Shown here: one piece after another, positions 1 to 12,969 of the stretch
How positions within the stretch are numbered: position 1 is the stretch's first letter
Layout: each line of letters opens with the position of its first letter
NCBI GenBank assembly: GCA_013180625.2
Contig: SNVD02006269.1
Span: forward strand, 177,523-241,522
Length of the DNA: 64,000 nt
Reading direction: 5' to 3'
Origin: Boswellia sacra
Taxonomy: Eukaryota; Streptophyta; Magnoliopsida; Sapindales; Burseraceae
Translations under genes and position numbers: made by a program
Notes under the pieces: generated by a model
Seen by the model: only the letters and a program-made list of their open reading frames with translations
The model's database searches: none
Told to the model about the DNA's origin: nothing

Positions 1-1075
1 AAGAAAAAAGCACTGCATTCAATGCTAAAACTGAAAAATCTGATGTTGAAAGTAATGATGAGCTTGATGAAATTGATTCTAAGCAGATAGCTTTTCCAAC
101 AAGAAATTTTGTCAAGTTCATAAAAAGAAATTTCAGAAAAAAGAATCAAGAAAGGCCTTCAAACTCAAATGAAGAAAAATTCAGGAAGTTCAACAAGGAG
201 AATGACAAGAAGAAGTCAAAACAACCTGATAAGAAAGGGCAGATTCAGTGTTATGAATGTTCTGATTACGGGTATATTCAGTCTGAATGTGCTAATATCA
301 AGAAAAATAACAAATGGTTGACAGCAACCTGGAGTCATGAATCAAAATTAGATTCAGAAGATCAAGATTGCATGAGTAGTTTTGTTGCATTTATAGCATC
401 TGCAGCTAATAAAAGGAAAACTGTTATGTCTGACATAACAAAAAATTACAGAACCAGTGTTGATCATTTATATGAAGAAGATGGTCCCAAATACTATGAA
501 GAGTTGCAAGAAACTTACAATGCACTCTATAGTGAATAGCTGAGTCAGAAAGAAGAAATCAAACCTTGAAGAATAAGATTGAGGTGTTGGAATGCGAAAA
601 ATTTTATGCTGAAAACTATATCACAGAACTGGAGACTATCTTGACAGAAAAAATAACACATATTGAGAAAATTACAATAGAACTAGTTGAAAGCAAAAAG
701 TATGTTGATCAACTCAAAATTGGGGCAGCCAAACTTGATCAGGTCTTGAGTCTTGGAAGAGAGAACTCCAACAAACATTGATAGGGATACACAGAAAGTA
801 ATGTTGCATCTTCATCAAAAACAGTTTTTGTAAGAGCTTCAACATTAGGTAAAAATTCTGAACTTAACTCTTTAAGGTCGAGTCCTAGTTCAAAGAGTAA
901 TGAAACATTTGTTTCTCCTCTGAGCTCTTTCAAATCCAGTCCTGAAAAGATAAAAAAATTCATTCCTGCTTGTTATTTTTGTGGTAAAAAAGGATATATT
1001 AGACTTAGATGCTTTAAATTGTTAAATCTTTTACATAAAAGATCAAGACAATTCAAACTGTTGTCAAAGTCTTAA
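1..1075 (+). pseudogene. SIRE-like Copia gag region (decayed)
   Basis: Gag part of a Ty1/copia element whose 5' end lies outside the window. A first zinc knuckle is near 248-293 (CYECSDYGYIQSEC, CX2CX4 pattern with Tyr in place of the usual His). A charged, coiled-coil-like stretch follows (566-781) and a second knuckle near 967-1014 reads CYFCGKKGYIRLRC, again Tyr for His. Two knuckles separated by a coiled coil, with a long post-pol region downstream, suggest the SIRE/Maximus lineage. The frame is broken by stops at 538 and 781 and by a stop near 1072, so this copy cannot make Gag. Gag would normally package the element RNA in cytoplasmic particles. Lineage is inferred; Copia membership is secure from the adjoining pol. 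Confidence 0.75.
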
Positions 1076-1139
1076 TTGCAGTGGGTTAAGAAAGAGAAGA
1101 CAGTATGCAAAGTTGCCTTTGCTGCACTTAAGCACTCTT

Positions 1140-2640
1140 CTAATGATTTTTGGCATTTTAACAGTGGTTGTTCCAGGCACATGACTGAAAATAAATAGTT
1201 TTTAACAGATTTTAAAGCATGCAGGGAAAGAAATGTCACTTATGGAGATGGAGTAAAGAGTAAGATCATTGGTAAAGGTACTTTGAATGTTAAAGGCCTA
1301 CCCAACTTTCAAAATGTCTTGTTGGTTGAAGGTTTGAAAGCTAATCTTATTAGTGTTAGTCAGATATGTGATGACAAATATATTGTTAATTTCACACAAA
1401 ACAAATGCATGGTCTTAGATAATTTTGATAAATGCATTCTAGAAGGTAATAGACATTTGGATAATTATTATTTGGTAAAGATTGTATTTCAAGCTAAGAT
1501 TTCGGATTTAGAATTGTGGCATAAAAAATTTGGACACTTAAATTACAAAGACTTGGTTAAATTAACTAAGTTAAGTGTTGTAAAAGGAATTCCTAAATTT
1601 GATGACAAAGTTAATAAAATTTGTGGACCATGTCAAATGGGAAAACAAATTAGAAGTTTACACAAATCAAATCCACATCTTAGCATATCCAAAATACTTG
1701 ATTTGCTTCGCATGGATCTTATGGGTCCTATGAAATTGAAAGCATTACAGGTAAAAGATACATATTTGTTTGTATGGATGATTTTTTTAGATATACTTGG
1801 GTTGATTTTTTTAAAGAAAAATCTGACACTTTTGAAGCTTTCAGGAATCTTTGTGTTAAGCTTGAAAATGAGCAAAATATGAACATTAGAAGGATTGTGA
1901 GAATAAGAAGTGATCATGGAAAAGAGTTTGAAAATGTTAGCTATGCTGACTTTTGCAAATATCACGGAATTGATCATGAATTTTCAACTCCCAAGACCGA
2001 TGAACAGAATGGCATTGTGGAAAGAAATAATAGAACTCTTCAAGAGATGACTATAGTAATGCTTAATAACAAGAAGTTGACTAAGAGGCTATAGGCTAAA
2101 GCAATAAGCATTACTTGCTATATTTCGAATATAGTTTTTCTAAGACCTAGCACTAACCAGACACCTTATGAAATTTTGAAAAGTAGAAAACCGAATTTGA
2201 AATATTTTCATGTTTTTTGATGCAGGTGTTACATCTTAAATGACAGGGAGTAGTTAGGAAAATTAGATCCGAGAAGTGATGAATGAGTTTTTGTGGGATA
2301 TGCACAAAACAATAAAGCATTTCGAGTTTACAATCTGAGAACTAAGGCAGTCATGAAATCTGCAAACGTAGTACTTGATGATCTAGATGATTATGCAAAG
2401 TACTCACAAGAGGAAAACATAACCATCTTCACAAAAGATACAGAGAAATCAAATTCAAACAGCAACAATAAAGAAGATCCCGTTATGAAAGAGGAAACAA
2501 CTTCTGTTACACCCGACGTAATAATGACAATTGATAATTCAGATTTGAACAGAAATTCAATCAAGAATGAGGATGATAGAAAAGATCCACCTACTTAGAT
2601 TGAGAAGGCACATCCAATAAGTTATATTATTGGAACATTA
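1140..2640 (+). pseudogene. Copia protease, GAG-pre-integrase and integrase (decayed)
   Basis: Continues the same element. The protease core near 1150 reads FWHFNSGCSRHM: the catalytic D-S-G is N-S-G. The GAG-pre-integrase zinc motif follows (LWHKKFGHLNYKDL near 1513, then CGPCQMGK near 1624), then integrase with RSDHGKEFEN near 1905 and the catalytic Glu in DEQNGIVERNNRT near 2000. The IN frame shifts around 1700-1780, and a stop at 2092 and further breaks to 2290 end it. 2293-2598 is the acidic linker before RT. Protease would mature Gag-Pol and integrase would insert the cDNA; both are inactive here. Confidence 0.85.
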
Positions 2641-2689
2641 GATATTATGATGGAAACTTGAAGCAAGGTAAGAAATCGGGTAAGATTTG

Positions 2690-4275
2690 CATGTTTGTTT
2701 CTTTAGTTGAACAAAAAAATGTGAAAGAAGCTTTAAAAGAAGATGTTTGAATTCAAGCTATGCAAGATGAACTTAATCAGTTTAAAAGAAATCAAGTATG
2801 AGAATTAGTTCCTAGGCCAGAAAATGCAAGTGTCATTGGAACTAAATGGATATTTAAAAACAAAACTGATGAAAGTGGTCAAGTAGTAAGAAATAAGGCT
2901 AAGCTAGTTGCACAAAGTTACACACAATTAGAAGACATAGACTTTGATGAAAGCTTTGCACCAGTAGCTAGACTTGAATCAATCAGATTACTACTTGCAA
3001 TTGCTTGCTTGCTTGACTTTAAATTGTACCAAATAGATGTTAAAACAATATTTTTAAATGGCTATCTCAATGAAGAAGTTTTTGTTGAACAACCTAAGGG
3101 TTTTAAAGATCCTAAACATCCTAATTTTGTGTACAGATTGCACAAAGCTTTATATGGTTTGAAACAAGCTCCTAGAGCTTGGTATGAAAGGTTGACAAAT
3201 TTTTTGATCAACAGAGATTATAAAAGAGGCAGCAATGATAAGACTTTGTTTATCAAACATGCATCTAACGATTTTAATATTGTTCAAATATATGTTGATG
3301 ATATTGTTTTTGGATCAACTAACAAAAGCAAAACTAATGAGTTTGTTGAGTTGATGCAGGAAGAGTTTGAGGTGAGCATGGCAGGAGAATTAAATTTCTT
3401 TCTTGGATTACAGGTTGAGCAAATGAATGATGGGATATTCATATCTCGATCAAAATATGTTAAAAATCTTGTAAAGAAATTTGGGCTTGAGAAATCAAAA
3501 CCAATGAAAACTCCTATCAGTACTAACCTTAAACTTTCAAAAGACAATGGAGGAAAAGATGTTAATGCAAGTCTGCATAGAAGCATTATTGGCAGCCTGT
3601 TATACCTCATAGCAAGTAGACCAGACTTGTAATTTAGTGTAGGACTTTGTGCAAGATTTCAAGCAAATCCTAAAGAATCGCATTTGGCAGCAGTTAAAAG
3701 AATCATCAGGTATGTACATAGAATACATGATTATGGTATATGGCTTTCTAAAGATACAAATGATTATCTTGTAGGGTTTAGTGATGCTGATTGGGCAACA
3801 AATGCAGATGATAGAAAAGGCACATTAGGAGGGTGTTTTTATCTTGGTACTGACTTAGTTTCATGGCATAGCAAAAAGCAGAATTCTATTTCTTTATCTA
3901 CTGCTGAAGCCAAATACATAGCAGTAGGGAGTTCTTGCATACAACTATTGTGGATGAAGCAAATGTTGAGTGATTATGGTATTGAACAAAAGCCTATAAC
4001 TGTGTTTTGTGATAATACTAGTGCTATAAATATTTCCAAAAATCCCGTTCAGCAGTCTAGAACAAAACACATTGACATAAGATACCATTTTATAAGGGAA
4101 CTTGTATAGTCTAAGGCAATACACATTGAACATATCTCCACTGATAGACAATTAGCTGACTTGTTCACTAAGGCATTGGATACAACAAGATTTGAAAATC
4201 TAAGAAAGGCTTTAGGCATCTGTCAGTTTTTAAAAAAAACACTGCTTACTGTTATGTTATTTGTATCTGCAATAT
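2690..4275 (+). pseudogene. Copia reverse transcriptase and RNase H (decayed)
   Basis: The RT starts near 2740 with several stops, then reads openly from 3009 to 3632. Visible motifs are [35 protein letters not shown] and the catalytic YVDDIVFGS near 3291. A stop at 3630 separates the RNase H domain (3684-4109: DADWATNADDRKGT, SLSTAEAKYIA, then the FCDNTSAI and KHIDIRYHFIRE motifs). The end of pol (TKALDTTRFENLRKALGIC) is near 4165-4220. RT would copy element RNA primed by a tRNA. Dead copy, but the domain order PR-IN-RT-RH fixes it as Copia. Confidence 0.9.
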
Positions 4276-5287
4276 CATAAGTTTTCTTCTAATTAACCAT
4301 GTGTGAGATGTGATATAAAACTATGTGATTGCTATGATATTGGTTGAAAATAAATAAATAAATAAAAGGATACAGAGAGGGCTACCAATATATGATGTGT
4401 GAAAACTATCATTGAGAGTAACCTCAGGGTATCTAAGAAATATGTTGAGGTCACCCACTCATATGAAAAAGACTACCTCTATATTATGTGAAAGCTACTA
4501 TATTCATAATCCAATGTGATTAATTCAAAATATGTCAAAATAATATTTTCGACATCGGAATTGATTGAAAAAATAAAAGAAAAATAGCTTTGATGTGAAG
4601 ATATCAAAAAGCTCTGAAATATGCTTTTTTAGAGTGATTCATATGATGTTCAGATATTGTTGTTATGTTATTTTTAACTATTTTCAGTTACGTTTTTCAT
4701 AACATACGATGCTCTTTGTGTCGATCTGAAATTTGATTATTCTTGTGTGTCTATGTGTCAAAAATGCCATGCCAGCATTATTGAATTGAGGGAGAGAAAA
4801 TTCAGTGGCGGGAATCCTAACTCTATTAGAATTCTTTATTATAATGGAAATCAAATTTTGAATTCTTATTCATTAATGACAGTTATTAAGCAGTTTTGGA
4901 AAGGGAATGAAAATTAAATTTTGTTGAAAACAAATTTTTTTTTTAAAATTAAGTTAAAGTATATTACGAAATTAGTTAGGGCTTCTCCTGTTCATTCTAT
5001 ACCCATTCAACAGTTTCTCCATTGTCCCTCGTCTTGCTTCTCTCTTTCTATTCTAAGAAATTTTTGCAGACCAGAAAACCCTAATAATGGCAACCATATC
5101 TGATTCTTAAAAAACCACCAGTTTTTCTCTTCTCAAAGCGACTTCAGTTATAACAGGAGCGACAACATACCGTCATCTTGGTCGCAACAACCATATGCAA
5201 AGATCGCAACTGATCTTGTTATGAGTGAAGATGAGTTAGTAAAAATTCTTGAAGTATACTTCGAAGAGAAATTTACAGATGGAACGA
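4276..5287 (+). other. Non-coding spacer between pol and the downstream ORF
   Basis: About 1 kb of AT-rich sequence with no convincing ORF, in the position of the long untranslated spacer found after pol in SIRE-like elements. An ATG opens a very short frame near 5085. I see no LTR boundary here. Confidence 0.4.
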
Positions 5288-6092
5288 CCTGCAAAGCTTA
5301 CTAACTTCAACAAATATGATTTGAGTGATCTTCTTGAGTCTATCGTCTGGTAAACAACTTCCTACCCCCTGTGAAGTCTTTAATTCAAGAATTCTATGTC
5401 AATATCTCTACTACCATTGATGATCCGAAAAACTTTCATTATCACAAGGTTTATTGTAGAGGAAAGTTTGTGAAATTCTCTCCGAATGTCATAAACACAT
5501 TCTTGGATATTCCAATAGGTAGTTTGCACTCTTTAGATGAGAATTTTAATATGGCTGAAGTGATTGAAGAATTGACTGGTAAAGAAGATATTGATTGGAA
5601 CCCAAGGGATAGAATTGACTAGCAATATCTTAGAAAGAAGTATAGGGTGATGCATTACACAATTCAATTGGCTTCCCTCTTCACACCAAAATCAAGATCG
5701 GGAAGGTAGAGTAAAATTTTTGTTCTGTTTGGGCAGAAATCGACCTATTAATTGTGGCTTGCTAGCTTATAGGATGATTGTTTAGATTGGTCCATATTAC
5801 TCTGACTATCACTTGCTTGTTTTTCCATGCTTGATTCAAGGAATTCTTGCATATAATGGTATTCCTATAAGTCCTAAAGAACAGACAGAAATTCTGTCTA
5901 AGTCAATCATTAAAGGATTTCTATAAAGATTGCATGGTAAGACTGATTTGCTTGCGCCTAAACCAAAGCCAAAGAGAGTAAGGAAAAATCACATGAGCAA
6001 TATAAAAGAACAACTTGTTTTGATAAATTTTGCTTAGACAAAAATTGTGCAGGATTTGAAGGATATCAAAATCAAGCAATTTGTTCGATAAA
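5288..6092 (+). pseudogene. Post-pol ORF, putative plant transposon protein domain (decayed)
   Basis: The best-preserved part is 5371-5622, with KSLIQEFYVNIST, then RGKFVKFSPNVINTFLDIP. This matches the recurrent 'RGK-x-FSP-x-xIN-x-xL-x-xP' signature of a domain common in plant genomes and often annotated as putative plant transposon protein. After a stop at 5620 the same domain continues in fragments (YLRKKYRVMHYTIQLAS near 5625, YYSDYHLLVFPCLIQGIL near 5797) to about 6090. Such ORFs occur downstream of pol in some SIRE-like elements. Their function is unknown and I do not assign one. Stops and shifts show it is inactive. Confidence 0.6.
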
Positions 6093-6880
6093 TTACTAAA
6101 TAACTAATTTTCTAAATGAACTAAAAATATATTTATAGTTTGTACATCTTTTTTTGAAAAAATTCTTACTTTTTTATACAAATTAATACAATACATGAGT
6201 ATACAAAACATTATGTAATTTTGACATAACATTATTTTTAGTACTATATAATGCAATGCTATATAATACAATATTATACTATACAAAGTCGCGTATCAAA
6301 TATGTCCTTATAAACTAATATAAAGTATTTTTTTAACAAATAAGCTTAAAAAACCGAGGAAAGTTCAAGAATTTTTCTTCGAGCACTGTCTTAGCCTAGC
6401 AAGCGGAAATTCCTAAACTTCGAAAGTCCACAAGGCAAGCTGAGGTCGAGGAAGGCTTTTTTTATTCGGATGCGGATGCGAAAACACCAAATTTGCACCT
6501 AGATTTAGATTTTGTCATCTCTAATTATTCTAGAGTTAGCAAATTTGTCAAGCTCTAAAGATAAATTTATATTGCTAATTTAACAAAACCAACTTTGACA
6601 TCAAATAATTTTAAATTATGTTATTATTGAATAATTTTAAATGGTGTATTATCATTTGACCCCCGATCATTTAGCGAAAGATCAAGCAATTAGCGAATTT
6701 TTTGAAAATATATACACTAAACCTCCCAATCGTTAATCTCCATTTGATCTAATTGTCATTTATCTTTTGTCAGAATATGTAATTACCTAACTACCTTTCA
6801 AACTTAAAAAAAAATGTATAAAAATTATAGATAAATAAAAGAAATATTAATAAATAAACATCACTAAAGGATATAAATCT
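6093..6880. other. AT-rich intergenic DNA
   Basis: No gene-like ORF and no recognisable transposon domain. The right boundary of the Copia element must lie in or near this stretch, but I could not find its LTR. Confidence 0.4.
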
Positions 6881-7366
6881 TTGAGAAATAATTTAACTTC
6901 TCTCTCATGGTTTCTAACTTGTGCACCAACGCCTCTGCCTCTCGTTCCGCCGCGACTTTCTCTCTCCTCTTTCTGCTCTGATTCATCTCCCTTCTTCTCT
7001 TCCTCTGCCTCTTCCGGCAAATGCTTCAAGTCCTCTCCTCTCTCTGGAAAGGGCTTTTGCTCAACCAAAAACCCATCAGTTAGAATCAAAGCACGCTACC
7101 GAAGCATGAGTAGTCTCTCTTGTGGGTTACCATTGAAAAATCAATTACTCGGTGGGTGGGAGTGCCGATTCGATTTGGGTCAGGTCTGGAGTTTCGTTGT
7201 CACAGTTGCAGCTCCGCAGCAGAGATGGCGATGCAGCAGCAACAGCAGCAGCCCCATCAACTGTTGATGCAACAATAGGTGAATGGAGAGGCGTCGGCGT
7301 CCAGCGCGGGGAATTACCTGCCAAGTCATTTTGTTGGCATCTTAGGCATCTCAAATTTTAAATAGT
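6881..7366 (+). other. GC-richer gene-like fragment, unidentified
   Basis: A patch of higher GC and CT-rich composition in otherwise AT-rich DNA. One frame is open for 128 codons (6881-7267) and is Ser/Pro-rich. Another reads MAMQQQQQQPHQ from 7225 before a stop at 7276, with VNGEASASSAGNY in the next frame. Glutamine-rich N-termini are common in plant transcription-related proteins, but this is too short and low in complexity to name. It could be a 5' region or exon of a host gene, or a fragment captured by a DNA transposon. Confidence 0.3.
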
Positions 7367-8689
7367 TATTGTTTTGGTGGTTAAGTGTGGAGATGCAGAT
7401 GATTATGATTTTTTTTTTAGAATATTTTAGGATTAGGGATTAGAGTTTTCGGCGGAGGGGAGTGGAGTCTGGAATTTTCAATTAATAAATCTGAATGATT
7501 AATTTAAATTGTAGCTTGCTGGATTTCAAGGAGTTGTCGACAAAGGATTTTTTGTTGCTATCTTCAGTATTAGGATGTTTGATTTGAAGTGAGCTTTAGA
7601 ATCTACTTGTAAATTTTTACAGTAGCTAGTCACCTTTTTTGCAAGCTTTTTTCCTTGTTTTCGGACTCTGCAACTATGAGGGGTTCTGCATTTTTGCTTA
7701 ATTTCCTTGCTCTTCTTTTCAACTACTCTAGATTCCATGACATGGATCAATCATAGTATTCTATGATTTTCGTAGGTTTACTCGGTATTTGGTATTATGG
7801 AAGTCTTTTGAAAAAAAAAAAAGGAAACAAGAAAAATCAGGAGTTTTTAGCTCGGTGAGCTTTGGATTTTTGTGGGAAGATGAGTTCTGGAGTTCTTCTG
7901 GTTGGAGTAGAGTGAGAGTGAGAATGAGAGTGAGAGAGTACGAAGCACATGATGGATTTTGTTGAAGAAAAATAATTAAAATAATTAAACTTTTTCATTT
8001 TTATTATCTTATTTGGTTGTTTTACTTAAAATATAAAATTACTCTAACACCCTTATTCGATGGAGCGGAAACTAACGATAGGGGATTAACTGCGAATTTT
8101 TGAAAACCCTAGGAGCCTGAAGTTTCACTAAATAATAGGGGTTCGAATATGTTTCCCATTTTAAATTATGTTAATTTTATCATTATAATTCTTTTAGTTA
8201 TTATTTCAATATTTATGGTGTAACTTTAAAATTGATATTTAACTCTTAAAATTAGTGTCGATGTCCCATAAAAATTATAAAATAGACTAATAATAATGTA
8301 AAAGTTTGCTTTTTAACTTTTTCAAAATTTGTGTGAACATAGATTTTTAAAAAAATTTGTTTAAATTTTTACGGATTTATTTTTACATTGAAACTTTATT
8401 CATTTAGTTGATGTAGTGATATTAATGTTGAATTGAAATTAAGTCTAATCATGAATTTTATCAAACATTGAATGCAAATTATATTTTTGTTCCTAATGAT
8501 TTGATGGATTTTTATTACTTTATATAATTATATTACGATGTAAATGTGAGATGAAATTCAAATTTTGTGTTAGTTTAACATATAGATAGGGAAAATAACT
8601 ATGATTGACGAATTTTTTTGAAAGAAAAAAATAGTGAAAGCTTGGAATTGGACAAATCATTACCAATATCAACTAGTGTTGATACTCTT
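7367..8689. other. AT-rich non-coding DNA
   Basis: No supported gene. Near-identical 15-16 bp stretches GCGAATTTTTGAAAA occur near 6694 (one extra T) and 8091 in the same orientation, and short inverted similarity surrounds them. A decayed DNA transposon of about 1.5 kb is possible but not demonstrated. Confidence 0.3.
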
Positions 8690-9528
8690 AACTTCCGGAA
8701 ATCGACCTAAAAGAACTTTAAGAATTGAAATCAATGAAGTTGATAATATATGACCATAAAACATGATCCAGGATTACGTTTCGAGAATTTTGGATTATCC
8801 TGTTAACCAATGTGATGAAATTCGACGAGCTTATATTAAAGATAGTCCATACCACCCATGCTTTCACTAGCTCCAAAATCTGTTCAAGAAAATCATCTTC
8901 GTAGCTTTCAATTTTCTTCGTTTGAAAGACATAAAAATGGCTAGAATATTCCCCAACAAAAGATGTTGCTTGTTGTTTACCATATCATCTTTTTAGAAAG
9001 TCTTATCGACATTTTGGAGAAACTGTTCTAACATTGGACGGATTTAGTAATTGAAAGAAGGTCCGTGGAAAAAAACGTGCTTTTTTGAATCATATCGAAA
9101 AGGATCCAAATTCTCCTGACAAAGTTGCCGACTGGTCATGCACTAATTTAATTAATCAATCTCAACATGTACCACAAGTTTGTGAAAGCTCATCTCTCAA
9201 CAAATTGCAGATAATAGATTACAAATCGAAACCTCGTGAAAATAGTCAGAGTTCTTGCCTTTCAAGATGTTGCATTTTTTAGGCCATGACGAAAGCCAAT
9301 CATCCTCGATCATGAAAATTTTCTTGAATTAGTGGACCATGTAGCTTCATATAATGAGAGAGTTTCAAAAGTTGTCTTAGATAAAGCAAAAAAAAAAAAA
9401 AAAAAAAAAAAAAACAAAATTGCATGAGGTTTTAATTAGTTTCCCAAATAAAGTGAGAAAGGAAATTCATGAAGAAATTGGAGAGATTCAAAGCTTTGTA
9501 TAACCGTTGATGCAACAAGTGATGAGTT
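8690..9528 (+). pseudogene. hAT / zinc-finger MYM-type 1-like transposase, 5' part
   Basis: Fragments in shifting frames match the TTF-type zinc-finger/hAT transposase family often annotated as zinc finger MYM-type protein 1-like: DYPVNQCDEIRRAYIKDSPY (near 8796), WLEYSPTKDVACCLPYHLF (near 8939), then FLNHIEKDPNSPDKVADWSC near 9085 and ASYNERVSKVV near 9348. A 27-bp A run (9388-9414) lies inside. The frame runs up to VDATSDE at 9528, where a CACTA-like element interrupts it; the protein resumes at 17048. Many stops mean a relic. Known role of the family: cut-and-paste transposition. Confidence 0.75.
9388..9414 (+). repeat. A homopolymer, 27 bp
   Basis: Uninterrupted run of 27 A inside the hAT relic. 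It may be local slippage; its exact length is unreliable in any assembly. Confidence 0.9.
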
Positions 9529-9790
9529 CACTACCAGAAAAAGCACTTGTTACTGGGATTACATACGACGATTTTTTAAAAAACACGGTAAAAAGAAAAT
9601 TCTGAGGCGGTCATATAGAACCGTTGTAAACGGCATTTAAAACTGTTCTTTTCCTTGCCCTAATTTGTTTCAGCCACTTGCAAAATAATTTCCTTCTTTC
9701 AAACACCGAAATCGCTTGTCTCTTTTGAAATCCAAATTTGCCAAGCCACAACCGCAAATCCTACTTCACGTCATTGAAGCATGTGTCTTC

Positions 9791-10351
9791 TGTTGGAATA
9801 AAAAAAAGGTTTTAAATTTTATGAGTTATAAAACCTAATTGTGCATGAGTTAAAAAGTTTGATTTCATTTGTAGGTTACATAATTTATAAGCAAATTATG
9901 TTACAGGAGTTACACTATTAATCATATAGGTTACAATGTCTAAGTACACTAGTATATAAGGAGGTCTTTAGGTTCAATTTTTAGAGACTAATCATCAAAG
10001 CTATCACTCCCCCATTTTCAATTCCAAAATTTTATAATTTTGCAACTACGACTTGTAAAACTAGTTCATATTCTTCCCGTGATCATGCTCATCGAGGAGA
10101 GTGGCTGAAAGCTATTGGGTTATATCTTGGAGCCTTTGAGGACCATCTTTTACCCGCACGAAAGGAAGGACTCTTTGGCTTTAGGACAACGTTTTACACG
10201 TGCCTTTCATAGCATAGGCCAAATTTTTCTAACATGCTTTTGTAGTTTTTATGTTTTTTATTTATTTTGTTATTTGTTTATTTAATATATTTAAAATAAT
10301 ATTGATTAAGCATGTGTTATTTTGATGAATTAATAATATTTTTCAATAACA
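9791..10351 (+). repeat. 5' LTR of Copia 9791-16205
   Basis: 561 bp, TG...CA. It ends ATTTTTCAATAACA as the 3' LTR does. It lacks a roughly 21-bp segment present in the 3' copy near position 30 of the LTR and differs by scattered substitutions. Confidence 0.92.
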
Positions 10352-11068
10352 ATCTAAAGCCAAAGATTAATCACTCGTTTGTTTTGATATTCATATATAT
10401 TTTATAAATTTTAATTTGTTTATTCTAATTATATAATTGTGTGTGTATTTTTTAAAATATAGTATTTAATTAATAAATCATTGCTTGGTTTCATTTAATA
10501 TATATATATATTTATATTATTGCAAGGTAACTTACGAAGTATTTTCCTACATGCCATAATTATTTCCTAAAGTTTTTTTTTTAAATTCTTTTAAGACTTG
10601 AAGTTATGTTTACAATAGAATAATAAATTATTTAGACAAAATTTGAAATTGTTAATACATTAAATTTTATTTATAAAACTAAAGGTTACATTTTTTTATA
10701 TATTTAAGTTTCTGTTACAATTTTATTGCATTATATTTTATTTATAAAATTGAAAGTTACATTATTTTTATCTTAAATATTTAAGTTTATGTTACAACTC
10801 TAAAATATTTATGATACTAAATTTGTTATAACTTTTATTAATTTATTAGTTTTAAAAACACTAAACAGTTTTATTTTGCTTTCAAATTTAAAATAGTTAT
10901 TTAATTTAATTATCGGTTACATATTTTTCATAAGTGTCTACTAATTGTTTAATTAGTTTGAAATTTTTATTAATTGCATATTAAATATTTTGTGACATTT
11001 ATTTTATATGTTGTGCGCAGATTTATATTAGTTATTTCCTTTGCTTTTAGATCTTTTAGTGCAAAGAC

Positions 11069-11983
11069 AATGAATAAGATTAAGGAAGCAAATAGTATAA
11101 AACCTGAAAAATTTAATGGACAAAATTTTAGGAGATGACAAAGACAATTGAAATTTGACTCACTATTCTAGGTTTAATTTTGGCTATTGAACCAACTGGT
11201 CAACCTAGTGAACCATCTAGTCAACCTAGCAATACATCTACAATCCAAGAAGCCTCTAGTTCCACTTCTACTTCAATAACTCAAATGTCAAAAGAGAAGA
11301 TAAATTATCATTGTCACAATAGAATATTAAGTGCTTTATCTGATCATTTCTATAATGTTTATGAAACTATCAAAAATGCCTTAGAATTGTGGAACACTCT
11401 TGAAGCCGTTTATGGGATAGAAGACACTAGTCTAGATAGATTTGCTGTTTCAAATTTTAATCTTTATAAAATGGTAGATTCTAATCCTATTAGAGATCAA
11501 ATTCATGAGTTCCAAGAACTTTTGAGAAGAGTTGAGAAAAATGGTGCAACTCTTAGTGAAGATTTTAAGGTATCATGTTTAATAGAGAAGTTACGTCCTA
11601 GTTGGTCTGATTTTTTCAAATCTTTAAAACATAGACAAGGAACTCTTTCTATGACACAAGTGATTAACTCACTTACAAATGAAGAAAATGATAGAGTTGG
11701 TACTTTTAATCAAATTGAAAGTACTAACATAAACTTAGTTGAAAACGCAAGGAATCTCAAGAACAATAAGAGAAATTGTTTTCTACCTAGGAGAAGGAGC
11801 TTTAAGAATAAGAATAATCAACATAATAGGTCTAAGAATTCTAAAGGCAAAGCGGATAGGATTTGTTATATTTGTGGAAGGTCTAATCATGTGGCAAGGA
11901 TTGATTTTACAAAAAGACAGAAGCCTACAAACATAAGCCCAAGCAACATCATAAAGATCAAAAGGATCAAGTACATGTCTTAG
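11069..11983 (+). pseudogene. Copia Gag with zinc knuckle
   Basis: The reading starts at ATG 11069 (MNKIKEANSIKPEKFNGQNF), hits a stop near 11138, and is open again from 11180 to 11983. The UBN2-type Gag core is visible (ALSDHFYNVYETIKNALELW, then SCLIEKLRPSWSDFFKSLKH). The zinc knuckle near 11862 is CYICGRSNHVARID, with the last Cys lost, so the CX2CX4HX4C motif is incomplete. Gag would form the virus-like particle. Confidence 0.85.
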
Positions 11984-12041
11984 AAGAAGGAATTTCAAGT
12001 GAACCAAAGAACCTCTCATTAGGTATAATAATTCTAATTCT

Positions 12042-12968
12042 TTGAGTGTCAATTTTACTTATGAAAATAATGAATGGTGGTTAGATTCAGGAGCAAATAT
12101 TCATGTTTGTTCTGATAGAAGTTATTTTAAAAATTACCAGAACTCAGGTAGAGAAAGTGTGACCCCAGGCAATAATACTACCGCACAAGTACTTGGGATT
12201 GGAGATATTAAATTGAAGATGACCTCTGGAAAGACTTTAATTCTCAAGGAAGTGCGTTATGTCCTGAAGTGAGAAGAAATCTTGTTAGTGGGTCTTCTTT
12301 AGCTCAACAAGGGTACAAAATTGTTTTAGAGTCCAATAGAGTTGTAATCTCTAAAAATAATGTATTTGTGGGTAAAGGTTATGTTTGTCATGGTTTATTT
12401 AAGTTGAATAATTTTTCAAGATCTAATAAAGTTTCCAAAGTTTTTAATATTGAAACTTCTAATATTTGGCATAGGAGACTTGGTCATGTATCTTTAAAGA
12501 AAATCAAAAGAATGATGGATCTTGACTTAGTGCCTAAAGCTATAATTGATTTTAAACACAAGTGTGAGATTAGTGTTCAAGCTAAACAACCTAGGAAGCC
12601 TTATAAGTCTATTGAGAGGACAACCCAAGTTTTAGAACTTATACATAGTGATGTTTGTGATTCTAATCGATCACCAACTAGATGAGGAAATAGATACTTT
12701 GTAACATTTATTGATGATTGTTCTAAGTATTGTTATGTATACTTGATTAAGACTAAGGATGAGGTATTTGATAAATTCAAAGCATACAAAAATTAGGTAG
12801 AAAATCAATTAGATAAAAGAATTAAAAAGCTTAGATCTGATAGGGGAGGTGAGTATACTTTAAATGCTTTAAGTATTTTTTGTGAAGAGAATGATATTAT
12901 TCATGAGTTAACTCCACCTTACTCACCACAATCTAATGGGCTGGGGTTGCTGAGAGGAAAAATAGAAA
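12042..12968 (+). pseudogene. Copia protease and integrase
   Basis: The protease motif WWLDSGANIHVC (near 12075) keeps its catalytic Asp. GAG-pre-integrase follows (IWHRRLGHVSLKK near 12463) and then integrase (LIHSDVCDS near 12640, FIDDCSKYCYVY near 12706, LRSDRGGEY near 12831, PPYSPQSNG near 12915). Stops at 12271, 12682 and 12796 and a frameshift at the NG-xAERKNRN motif near 12945 inactivate it. Confidence 0.88.
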
Positions 12969-12969
12969 T

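Noticed and set aside
6650..8160. Pack-MULE or MITE around the GC-rich patch
   Set aside because: Only short, imperfect terminal similarity and no clear target duplication; the best repeat is direct, not inverted.
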